16,567 nucleotides of DNA from CAYJAD01 sp964371225 (GTDB lineage Bacteria > Desulfobacterota > Desulfovibrionia > Desulfovibrionales > Desulfovibrionaceae): assembly GCA_964371225.1 (NCBI GenBank), contig CAYJNA010000052.1:1-16567 (forward strand), read 5' to 3'. A program made the position numbers and the translations under genes. Of this stretch, positions 7,665 through 14,555 are shown in pieces. The notes under the pieces were generated by a model that made no database searches, had not been told where the DNA came from, and worked only from the letters and a program-made list of their open reading frames with translations. How positions within the stretch are numbered: position 1 is the stretch's first letter; the number at the start of each line of letters is the position of its first letter.

Positions 7665-8888
7665 ATGCCGGAATACGTGTACACCACTCTCTCTCCCACA
7701 GGGCAAGAAGTTACTGACAAAATAACTGCCGCCAGTGAAGCAGAAGCCATGTCCTACCTCAAAGGGGAGGGCTATTTTTTACTAAAACTTGAGCTGGTGC
7801 AAGAAGGTGTAAAACGCAAGGGAGAGCTCAGTCTTGATGCCATGCGCGCCTCTCTGGACCCGCCCAAGAGAAAACACTTACCCTTACTCTTTAGGCAAAT
7901 TGCGGTGTTATTGGAATCCGGCGTGAGTATTATCAGTGCGCTGACCCTTATGGAAAATCAATCGGGCCCTTTTGGTATGCGCAAAATGCTGCACGCCATT
8001 AGAGTGGATGTGGAGTCCGGCGAAACCCTTTCGCAAAGCTTAGCGGCCTATCCACATGTTTTTTCCCCCTATATTGTCAATATGGTGGGCGCGGCGGAGC
8101 TATCCGGTGAAATTGAAACGGTTATGGTGCGCATTGCCGACCAATTGGAACTTTCAGCCGGATTTAGAAGACAGCTTATTACCAGCTTAATTTATCCGGG
8201 CTTTGTTTTGGTGGCTGCCATAGGTGTTATTGCTTTCTTAACCTTGAGCGTTATACCAAAATTTGCCGCCATGCTTGGAAAAGATGAAGGCTTACCCCCC
8301 ATTACCCAGATGATTATGGATATTTCCGGCTGGATGCAAAGTAATTGGCATTTCTTCTTTGGCAGCATTTTTGGTGTTATCATCATGGCTGTATTGCTAC
8401 GTAAGACGCCGGAAGGAAAGCTCTTTGTGGATAAATTATTAATGCATGTACCTGTGGTGAAAGGGGTAGTGCGTTGCGACATAGTTGTTACCTTTTCACG
8501 AAATTTAGCCATGCTCATTTCTTCGGGGGTGCCCCTTGTGGAAGCCCTTGGCACTGTAAGTAATACCATTAGTAATGCCGCCGCTGTGCAAGTGGTACGC
8601 GGCATGGTGGATAATATTTTAGAAGGGGAAAGCATGTCCACCACCCTTGCGGAGCATACGGATATATTTCCCTCCATGGTGTGTGAAATGGTGAGAACAG
8701 GCGAAGAAACAGGGGAAATGGTGCGCGTTTTAGAACTTACCGCTGACATTTACCAAAGCATGTTGGAAACCAATGTGAAGCGCATGAACGCCCTTATGGA
8801 ACCGCTTATCATTGCCGTGCTGGGGGGGCTTGTGGCCTTTGTTATGTACGGTCTTATTTCCGGTATGCTTGCTGTATACGGCCTCTAA
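7665..8888 (+). CDS. pilC: PilC/GspF-family inner-membrane platform protein
   Basis: This polytopic inner-membrane protein connects the assembly ATPase to the growing filament. It shows the two repeated T2SSF cytoplasmic helical domains: about 70-195 (LPLLFRQIAVLLESGVSI, VGAAELSGEIETVM) and about 272-395 (TFSRNLAMLISSGVPL, VRTGEETGEMVRVL). Hydrophobic segments lie at about 173-197, 227-246 and 376-402. The length of 407 aa is the family norm. The start is 2 nt after the previous stop, with AAGGGA (7653-7658) as ribosome binding site. Its place directly after the PilB-type gene is the common order in these clusters. A 26-nt AT-rich gap with AAGGA separates it from the foldase gene; no terminator is seen there, so transcription probably continues. 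Confidence 0.95.
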   Translation: MPEYVYTTLSPTGQEVTDKITAASEAEAMSYLKGEGYFLLKLELVQEGVKRKGELSLDAMRASLDPPKRKHLPLLFRQIAVLLESGVSIISALTLMENQSGPFGMRKMLHAIRVDVESGETLSQSLAAYPHVFSPYIVNMVGAAELSGEIETVMVRIADQLELSAGFRRQLITSLIYPGFVLVAAIGVIAFLTLSVIPKFAAMLGKDEGLPPITQMIMDISGWMQSNWHFFFGSIFGVIIMAVLLRKTPEGKLFVDKLLMHVPVVKGVVRCDIVVTFSRNLAMLISSGVPLVEALGTVSNTISNAAAVQVVRGMVDNILEGESMSTTLAEHTDIFPSMVCEMVRTGEETGEMVRVLELTADIYQSMLETNVKRMNALMEPLIIAVLGGLVAFVMYGLISGMLAVYGL

Positions 8889-8914
8889 TTTTAATATATT
8901 TTCAAGGAATATTT

Positions 8915-9961
8915 ATGAAAAAAAGAATTATATCAAAAAAATACGTAGCCTTAACACTGGCTATGCTCCTTTGTATGCCTTCACTGGCTTTGAGCGAAGA
9001 AAAAAAAGCAGAGCCGGCCATTCCTACTGATAAAGAAATCATGGCCTTGCAAGATAGTTCAACGCTTATGACTGTTAATAATGTTAATATTCCTAAGTGG
9101 ATGTATGATAATAGCCTGCGGGATGCCCTTAAGAAGGCCAAAAAAAATAAGAATGATGCCATTGATGAAAATGCTGTAAAAGTAGAAGTGTTGCAAAATC
9201 TTATTGATATGGAGCTCTTGGAGCAAGAAGCAAAAAAAGAAGGCTTTGGCGTAAATGAAGCAGGGGGGCATCTTAGGAGTTCCATAGTGAGTGCGCGCTA
9301 TAAGAAAGAGGGCGAATTTAGAAGAATTCTTGCTGCTGCCGGCATGACAGAAAAACAATATGGCCTCATTTGGCAACAGCAAGCTTCGGTGAATCAACTG
9401 CTGAACTCTCACATTTTAGATAAAGTGGAAGTATCCGAAGAAGAGCTCAAAGCGCTCTATGAAAAAGAAAAGCATACCTATGCACGTAAACCGCATATTC
9501 AAGCTTCGCATATTTTAATCACCGTGGCTAAAGATGCCACACCCGAAGTAAAAGCCGAAGCCAAAAAGAACATTGATGCCCTGCATAAACAAGTCACAGA
9601 AGGTGGAGATTTTGCCGCATTGGCTAAAGAACATAGCCAAGATGGCTCTGCACAAATAGGCGGAAATTTGGGCTTCTTTAGCAGGGAAGAAATGGTGAAA
9701 CCTTTTGCCACAGCGGCCTTTGCTTTGAAAACAGGCGAAATCAGCCCTGTGGTGGAAACAAAGTTTGGCTACCATATCATTAAGAAAACCGCCGAGCAAG
9801 ATGCCATACCCAGCTTTGAAGAAATGCAAAATGAGCTGGCAAGAAAGTTAAAAAATGAAAAAGGCCAAAATGCTTTTAAGAAGTATAAAGAAGAGCTTTT
9901 TCAAAAGGCTGAAATAAACTTTAAAAATAAAGAATTGGAGAAAATTTATGATGCGAGGTGA
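8915..9961 (+). CDS. SurA/PpiC-type periplasmic peptidyl-prolyl isomerase
   Basis: This is an exported foldase with a parvulin domain. A basic N-terminus (KKRIISKK) and hydrophobic core form a signal peptide ending near residue 27 (ALS, then EEKK). Residues about 50-165 resemble the SurA N-terminal helical chaperone region. Residues about 192-290 are a parvulin rotamase domain with IQASHILI, GGDFAALAKEHSQDGSA, GGNLGFFSREEMVKPF and FGYHIIK. A lysine-rich helical tail closes the protein. There is one parvulin domain, against two in E. coli SurA. The Cys at residue 20 is not in a good lipobox, so a soluble periplasmic form is likelier than a lipoprotein. The gene sits between the platform gene and the giant pilin and overlaps the latter by 14 nt, which suggests that folding that pilin or the secretin is its job; that is inference. 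Confidence 0.9.
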   Translation: MKKRIISKKYVALTLAMLLCMPSLALSEEKKAEPAIPTDKEIMALQDSSTLMTVNNVNIPKWMYDNSLRDALKKAKKNKNDAIDENAVKVEVLQNLIDMELLEQEAKKEGFGVNEAGGHLRSSIVSARYKKEGEFRRILAAAGMTEKQYGLIWQQQASVNQLLNSHILDKVEVSEEELKALYEKEKHTYARKPHIQASHILITVAKDATPEVKAEAKKNIDALHKQVTEGGDFAALAKEHSQDGSAQIGGNLGFFSREEMVKPFATAAFALKTGEISPVVETKFGYHIIKKTAEQDAIPSFEEMQNELARKLKNEKGQNAFKKYKEELFQKAEINFKNKELEKIYDAR

Positions 9962-11909
9962 TAAGGGCATGACCCTTATGGAATTGCTCATTGTAATCTC
10001 CATATTGGGTCTGCTGGTAACTCTAGTGCTCCCATTTCAAGGGCGCATGAATGATAATGTGAAAAAAGAAGAAACCGTACAACTTCTGGAAGTCATTCGC
10101 TTTGGCTTGCTTGGCGCTGAAAATGCCTATGATGCCAATGGTAATCGCACTCTGGGCGGTTATGTGGGAGATTATGGCCGATTACCGCAATTCGTTGTAC
10201 ACGAATGGGACGATAGTACTAAAGAATGGAATATTCCTAAGGATGCAAGCTCTCCGGATAAACCTGAACTTTTAGACACATCAGTGCCGTATAACTTTGA
10301 TGACAGCGTCATGCCACTGGGGCTTTGGACGAATCTCATACGCCTTGAAGGGGGAGATCCGGAAGAACTCATGGAAGAAGAGTGGAAGGGCCCCTATGTT
10401 GCGCCGCCACGCGATGACTTTAAGCGCGATGACGATATTTATACTTATACAGCGCCTAATAGCTCTGGTGAGCATGATGAAAATTCACGTCATTTCTTGT
10501 TGCGCCAAGGGGAAGGCCGCCTCACCGATGGTTGGGGTTCGTCTTTATTGGTGTATTTTGACGATAAAGAAAATTTGTATTTTGTCAGTGCCGGTTCTGA
10601 TAGACGTATAAATTTTGGCACCGTGGGTACTTCCGGAAGCACAGACTATGGCCCCATAGATCCAAGGCTTCCCAATAATGATGATAATTTGGTGCTGCTT
10701 ATTTCTAAGGAACAATGGAATTTAGAAGATCAAAAAAGAGCCATGACCCAAGAAATGTTACGCGATATGAAAATTGCTATCATTGGACAAAGGGGCAGTG
10801 TTACCGACGGTGTAAGTCAGCCCAATGGTTTTGTGGCTGATATGGGAAGTGCAGAATTACTGACGGGCTCCTATGTGTACGATAGCGGTACAACTACAGT
10901 TTATAAATGCATTGAAAGCCATATTTCTCCCGCAGGCTCCTTTAGCGCTTCCTCTGAGTGGGAGGCTGTTACCGGTGGAAGTACTGGTAAAACGGAAGCA
11001 GATTTTCCCTATGTGCCTGAGTGGGAAGAAGGGCGTCAATACCATGCCGCTAAGCCACAATTAATATTGATAAACTCTGACTATGTCAAAGTGGAAACAC
11101 CCGCAGGCAGCGGCGAATATAGATATTTTCGCTGCGTACAAGATGCGCATGGGCAAAATCCCACAGCCAGTTCAAGCACCTATTGGGTGGAAGACAATAC
11201 TTTTGCAGGGCAAGATTGGGTGTTAAACTATGATCCTAGTACCATGTATGAAGAAAATATCATAGCATCTTGGGCATATAATGGAATTGTGGGCTTTGGT
11301 GTGGGCTGGCGCGGGCCGTATACCACTTTTAATACAAGAACCCTCAGTGACGCATGGGGTACAGAAATTCGCTTTGCGCCCAATGATCAAGGCATGGCCA
11401 TTCTTAGTGCCGGCCCCGACAAAGACTTTGCCACTACTGCTGATAATATTACCGAAAGCATACAACGCACGGAATATGAGGTGCCTCTTACTGTCATAGT
11501 AAAGCCCACAGCCGCTGGCGTTACGCCTGCTGTCACCACAAGTGTTAACGACTATATGGCAGTGTATAGTGCTTTTAATGGAGAGATAGCTTCCATTAAA
11601 GCTAAGTTAAGCTCAGGCGCAGGCAGTGATGGCGTTTTTCTGTTTACCAATGCTGGTAGGGCGAGCATAAAGCCTGAAATCTTCGGAGGTAGCGATGTAA
11701 TGAATGGCCCGGCTACTACGTCTCCTCCTTCTATGTACGATAGCACTAGTGGGCATGGGGTATGGATTCCCATAGGTAAAGCCATGGTAGTATATCAAAG
11801 TTCTACTTATAGTTCGGCAAGTCCTAAACACTTTGTATCTCCTACTGACTATCATGAAACATTTATTTTGCATCCGCGAACAGCTCCCGAGATAACACTT
11901 GGGGACTAG
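9948..11909 (+). CDS. Giant multidomain prepilin-like protein with duplicated GspG-type domain
   Basis: Residues 1-30 are a class III prepilin signal: a short basic leader ending in Gly7, then MTLMELLIVI with the conserved Glu at position +5. Prepilin peptidase should cleave after Gly7. The protein has 653 aa, against about 130-200 for usual pilins and pseudopilins. A first globular unit (about 46-252) has GGYVGDYGRLP, WKGPYV (146-151), DGWGSS (194-199) and VSAGSD (213-218). A second unit (about 270-520) repeats the plan: GFVADMG, GWRGPY (453-458), DAWGTE (468-473) and LSAGPDKD (486-493), close to the calcium-loop region of GspG. Between GFVADMG and GWRGPY are two inserts (about 301-343 and 354-417) that resemble chitin-binding CBM5/12-like modules. 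About 130 further residues end in a possible beta domain (WIPIGKAMVVY at 606-616). GGAG-like GGAG (9937-9940) lies 7 nt before the start. Likely a filament tip or adhesin subunit; the exact role is unknown. Confidence 0.88.
   Translation: MMRGDKGMTLMELLIVISILGLLVTLVLPFQGRMNDNVKKEETVQLLEVIRFGLLGAENAYDANGNRTLGGYVGDYGRLPQFVVHEWDDSTKEWNIPKDASSPDKPELLDTSVPYNFDDSVMPLGLWTNLIRLEGGDPEELMEEEWKGPYVAPPRDDFKRDDDIYTYTAPNSSGEHDENSRHFLLRQGEGRLTDGWGSSLLVYFDDKENLYFVSAGSDRRINFGTVGTSGSTDYGPIDPRLPNNDDNLVLLISKEQWNLEDQKRAMTQEMLRDMKIAIIGQRGSVTDGVSQPNGFVADMGSAELLTGSYVYDSGTTTVYKCIESHISPAGSFSASSEWEAVTGGSTGKTEADFPYVPEWEEGRQYHAAKPQLILINSDYVKVETPAGSGEYRYFRCVQDAHGQNPTASSSTYWVEDNTFAGQDWVLNYDPSTMYEENIIASWAYNGIVGFGVGWRGPYTTFNTRTLSDAWGTEIRFAPNDQGMAILSAGPDKDFATTADNITESIQRTEYEVPLTVIVKPTAAGVTPAVTTSVNDYMAVYSAFNGEIASIKAKLSSGAGSDGVFLFTNAGRASIKPEIFGGSDVMNGPATTSPPSMYDSTSGHGVWIPIGKAMVVYQSSTYSSASPKHFVSPTDYHETFILHPRTAPEITLGD
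10083..11507 (+). repeat. Internal duplication of the pseudopilin globular domain
   Basis: Within the giant pilin gene, codons 46-252 (10083-10703) and 270-520 (10755-11507) encode two diverged copies of one domain. Shared landmarks in the same order are LLEVIRFGLLG / MLRDMKIAIIG, GGYVGDYG / NGFVADMG, WKGPY / WRGPY, DGWGSS / DAWGTE, SAGSD / SAGPD and DDNLVL / ADNITES. The second copy lacks the hydrophobic N-terminal half-helix and carries an insertion of about 150 residues after the second landmark. The copies are too diverged to show as a DNA repeat. Boundaries are by eye. Confidence 0.65.
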
Positions 11910-11976
11910 GTATACAGTTTATGCGTAAAAAATTGGCATAAAATCCATAACCTCTTACGATAAAGGTACAAAAAAC

Positions 11977-12483
11977 ATGAAAAAATTTATGATGCTTTTA
12001 CTGGCGCTTTGCGTTTTTATGGGAGCGGCAGTGGACAGCCAAGCTCATAACCGTGCAGGGTTAATTAAAATTACCCTTGACGCAGATACCCTTAATGAAA
12101 ACCATATTGCCTATTATTTTGAGGCCAAGGTTGCTTCACGTCAGGATGATACCGGCAAAGCCAATAGATTTTTCGTATGGAGTTTTGATAAAATTGATAC
12201 CCTTGGTGATAAAGCTCAAATTCATGTGACCATTGTTGATCAAAAAACCACCGATAAAACCAAAGAAACTCTTTATATGGCACGTAATGCCGATGGTTCT
12301 TGGAATCATGTGGATGCCGATGGTAAAGTCATTACAGAGAAAATCTATACCATGGTACAGCCTCCAGACTACACAATATATTATCAAATAGGTGGTCTTG
12401 CCTTGGCAGTACTGGTACTTGGTGCTGTGTTGATGATTATGATTCGCGCTCGTAAGAAGAAAAGCAAAGAACAAGCGGAATAA
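11977..12483 (+). CDS. Unrecognised small bitopic membrane protein next to the giant pilin
   Basis: I do not recognise this 168-aa protein. It begins with a clear Sec signal (MKKFMMLLLALCVFMGAAVDSQA, seen as residues 1-23, probable cleavage before HNRAG). A periplasmic domain of about 110 residues, rich in Asp, Thr and Lys with alternating strand pattern, follows. A membrane helix (about 135-156) and a basic cytoplasmic tail RARKKKSKEQ come last. The topology would be type I: N-terminus outside, C-terminus inside. AAAGG (11962-11966) serves as ribosome binding site. The 67-nt gap after the pilin gene contains a small inverted repeat (TTTATGC 11918-11924, GCATAAA 11936-11942) but no clear terminator, so it may be in the same transcript. 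Position suggests a role with the pilin or the machine; no function can be assigned from sequence. Confidence 0.8.
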   Translation: MKKFMMLLLALCVFMGAAVDSQAHNRAGLIKITLDADTLNENHIAYYFEAKVASRQDDTGKANRFFVWSFDKIDTLGDKAQIHVTIVDQKTTDKTKETLYMARNADGSWNHVDADGKVITEKIYTMVQPPDYTIYYQIGGLALAVLVLGAVLMIMIRARKKKSKEQAE

Positions 12484-12496
12484 AAGCCTACCTCGT

Positions 12497-12534
12497 TAGT
12501 TTGAATGGCTGCTGAAGCGTAGTCATTCAAACTA
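12497..12534. terminator. Long hairpin after the small membrane protein gene
   Basis: TAGTTTGAATG (12497-12507) pairs perfectly over 11 bp with CATTCAAACTA (12524-12534), and a short GCT/AGC stem can form in the 16-nt loop. It lies 13 nt after the stop codon of the preceding gene, where a transcription end is expected. There is no T run directly after it on the plus strand. It could be a Rho-dependent or 3'-protecting structure rather than an intrinsic terminator. Confidence 0.45.
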
Positions 12535-12603
12535 GCATACAAAACTACTTTTCCCGCAATGAAGTCTCATAACACTAAAAACCGTCTATTTTATTATAAA
12601 ATC

Positions 12604-12619
12604 TACAGTAGAAACTGTA
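12604..12619. promoter_or_regulatory. Short inverted repeat before the prepilin peptidase gene
   Basis: TACAGT (12604-12609) and ACTGTA (12614-12619) form a perfect 6-bp inverted repeat with a 4-nt spacer, 45 nt before the start of the peptidase gene and just after an AT-rich stretch (TTTATTATAAAA). It could be an operator or a small hairpin. No convincing -35 element accompanies it. Nothing else is seen in the 180-nt intergenic region apart from the hairpin at 12497-12534. Confidence 0.25.
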
Positions 12620-12663
12620 TGTCTTTGTAATGGCTTACGGTACTACAACTTCTTTTGGACATT

Positions 12664-13437
12664 ATGACAGAATTTTCTCTCTATTTTACCGTGGCTCTTT
12701 TTTTAGGGCTGGCCGTGGGCAGTTTTTGTGGCAGTGCCAGCTATCGCATTGCGCATGAGTGGTCTTTATTTACGCCTTCCGGTTCGCAATGCCCAGGTTG
12801 TGGTAAGCGGCTTGGCTGGAAAGAAAACATACCGCTTTTAAGTTTTTTCTTGCAAAAGGGACAATGCAGGGGCTGCAAAGCTAAGCTATCTTTATTGTAT
12901 CCCATAGCAGAATCTGCCTTTGCGTGCTGGTCTGTATTGCTTTTTTTAGAATACGGTATGTCAGTGGAATATGGCGTTTTCATGGGCATTGGTATGATTT
13001 TACTCCTCATTTCCTTGGTGGATTTGGAGGCCTATTTCATCCCAGACCTGCTCGTACTTGTGGGTTCAGTTTTGGCTGGCCTAGCCTCTTTTGCGGGTAT
13101 TGGTGTGCCCATGCCTGAAGCGCTCATTGCCGCCGTAGTGGGAACGCTTTTTATGCAAGCTCTGCGCTGGGGCTATTACATGCTACGCAAACAAGAAGGC
13201 ATGGGTTTTGGCGATGTAAAGCTCATGTTTCTCTTGGGTTTATGTTCTGGGATAGCCGGTTTACCCTATGCTTTATTGCTTGCTTCCTTACTGGCCTTGG
13301 TCTGCACCCTTGCCACGCATTGGCGTCAAGCCCATGGGCAAACGCGTTTACCCTTTGGCCCATATTTATGCTCGGGTTGCGCCTTGTATATGCTTTTTTC
13401 CCAGAATATTCTTACGTTTTTTGCCTATTTTGAGTGA
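12664..13437 (+). CDS. pilD: Prepilin peptidase (type IV leader peptidase, PilD/GspO family)
   Basis: This inner-membrane aspartic protease cleaves class III leaders after Gly and in many members also N-methylates the new N-terminus. It has the full bifunctional layout: an N-terminal GSFCGSASYRI region, a zinc-binding cytoplasmic loop with CPGC (43-46) and CRGC (68-71) around WKENIPLLSF, and then multiple membrane helices. The catalytic pair is D120 in SLVDLEAYFIPD and D184 in GFGDVK. The length of 257 aa is slightly short but complete. The start is ATG 12664 with GGA four bases upstream; an in-frame TTG at 12655 would add three residues and has no ribosome binding site. Its natural substrate in this window is the giant pilin, whose G^MTLME site fits. 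It is separated from the main operon by 180 nt, so it may have its own promoter. Confidence 0.95.
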   Translation: MTEFSLYFTVALFLGLAVGSFCGSASYRIAHEWSLFTPSGSQCPGCGKRLGWKENIPLLSFFLQKGQCRGCKAKLSLLYPIAESAFACWSVLLFLEYGMSVEYGVFMGIGMILLLISLVDLEAYFIPDLLVLVGSVLAGLASFAGIGVPMPEALIAAVVGTLFMQALRWGYYMLRKQEGMGFGDVKLMFLLGLCSGIAGLPYALLLASLLALVCTLATHWRQAHGQTRLPFGPYLCSGCALYMLFSQNILTFFAYFE

Positions 13438-13442
13438 TTTTT

Positions 13443-14351
13443 ATGTTACAGAGCCCATGGATAAAAACAGTGTTACTTTTACTTTGTGTATTAGTTTTTA
13501 CTTGTCCTTCAAAAAGCCAAGCAACCACGGCACCGCACAAAGAAAAACTGCTGGAGGAAGCAAAGTCCTTTTTTAAAATAGGCTATGTTTTTCAAAAACA
13601 AGGTTTAGAAGACATGGCTTTATTGGCCTTTAAAAAAAGCCGCGCTTTACTATTACAAGCGGGGGAGATTCCGGAGAATCCCAAAAAAGACGCACTGCAC
13701 CATACTATGCAAGCATATTATAGAAAGCTTGCTTTAACGGAGACAGTGCTCAATAGCGGTTCTCTCATTAGGCCACGTTCGGGCAGTATTTCTTTTTCTA
13801 GTTCCTTGCATGAAAAACATGTGCGCACCCATATGCAACGTTTGCTCACAAAGGGAAAAGGCTATTTACAAACAAGCTTTACTAAATCGCAAAAATATAT
13901 GCCCATGATTAGAAAAGAGTTTGCCATTCAGGGCATACCTTTAGAATTGGCGTATTTGGCTATTATTGAAAGTGGCTTTAATACGCAAGCTCTTTCCCAT
14001 GCCGGCGCAAGGGGTATATGGCAATTTATCCCTTCCACTGCCAAATTGTATGGTTTAGAGGTTTCTAGCTCGCGTGATGATCGCACTGACCCCTTTAAAT
14101 CCACGAGAGCCGCAGCCATGTATTTGAAAAAACTGTATAAACAGTTTGGCGATTGGCCCTTAGCTTTGGCTGCTTATAATTGCGGAGAGTATCGCGTGGC
14201 TCAAGCTTTAAAAAAACATAATGCCAAAACTTTTTGGGACTTATTGTATTACGATGCACTGCCCAAGGAAACACAAGTTTACGTACCAAGTATTATAGCA
14301 GTTACCATCATATCTCGCGATTTAGACAGGTATGGCATTACCACACAATAG
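13443..14351 (+). CDS. MltD-like membrane or periplasmic lytic transglycosylase
   Basis: This is a peptidoglycan-cleaving enzyme of the SLT (GH23) family. A hydrophobic signal (about residues 5-27, ending SKSQA) is followed by a helical region of about 110 residues that I do not recognise. The catalytic domain covers about 155-290: LAIIESGFN with catalytic Glu176, ARGIWQFIPSTAKLYGL, DPFKSTRAAAMYLKKLY, and LALAAYNCGEYRV. The spacing is that of MltD, but no LysM repeats follow; the protein ends at 302 aa soon after the domain. The start could also be GTG 13434, which overlaps the peptidase stop as GTGA and adds three residues; I prefer ATG 13443, just after GAGTGA. The tight linkage to pilD suggests one transcript. 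Local peptidoglycan opening for the secretin channel is a plausible role, by inference. Confidence 0.9.
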   Translation: MLQSPWIKTVLLLLCVLVFTCPSKSQATTAPHKEKLLEEAKSFFKIGYVFQKQGLEDMALLAFKKSRALLLQAGEIPENPKKDALHHTMQAYYRKLALTETVLNSGSLIRPRSGSISFSSSLHEKHVRTHMQRLLTKGKGYLQTSFTKSQKYMPMIRKEFAIQGIPLELAYLAIIESGFNTQALSHAGARGIWQFIPSTAKLYGLEVSSSRDDRTDPFKSTRAAAMYLKKLYKQFGDWPLALAAYNCGEYRVAQALKKHNAKTFWDLLYYDALPKETQVYVPSIIAVTIISRDLDRYGITTQ

Positions 14352-14471
14352 CAGTATCAGACGTAGTACTTATCTTTCCTTATTTTCTTCTCTTCCTATT
14401 TTTTCTGCATAGTGTGCATGAGGGATGTAGTAATCAAAACCTTAAATACTATTAAATTTACAGATGTGTGC

Positions 14472-14515
14472 ATTCACTACATGCCACTTTCTGCATAATT
14501 CTTTCTGTAGTGAAT
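14472..14515. repeat. 10-bp inverted repeat between the transglycosylase and rseP genes
   Basis: ATTCACTACA (14472-14481) and TGTAGTGAAT (14506-14515) are perfect inverted repeats with a 24-nt spacer. A related ATGTAGT occurs upstream near 14424-14430. The structure lies in the middle of the 204-nt gap, 120 nt after the preceding stop and 40 nt before rseP. It may end the upstream transcript or act in the rseP leader. No T run follows it, and no good promoter was found beside it. The rest of this gap is AT-rich and shows nothing else. Confidence 0.3.
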
Positions 14516-14555
14516 AGTAATAACCTTTAGAAATCATATAATTGGAGATACGACC

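Noticed and set aside
8192..8749. A 185-codon minus-strand open frame inside the platform protein gene
   Set aside because: It is antisense to a clear PilC/GspF family gene and its translation has the Ser/Thr/Met-rich look of a shadow frame, with no recognisable motif.
8915..9000. Lipoprotein signal in the foldase
   Set aside because: Cys20 is preceded by MLL, which does not fit a lipobox with a small residue at -1; a normal Sec signal with cleavage near residue 27 explains the N-terminus better.
11933..11961. TTGGCA and TACGAT with 17-bp spacing, a sigma-70-like promoter before the small membrane protein gene
   Set aside because: The start of transcription would fall downstream of the AAAGG ribosome binding site (11962-11966), so the transcript would lack it. 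The match is probably chance in an AT-rich gap.
14418..14498. A 26-codon open frame in the gap before rseP
   Set aside because: There is no good ribosome binding site, no recognisable feature, and it overlaps the inverted repeat at 14472-14515.
14537..14542. TATAAT just before rseP
   Set aside because: It abuts the GGAG ribosome binding site, so a transcript starting from it would lose that site, and no -35 element lies 16-18 bp upstream.
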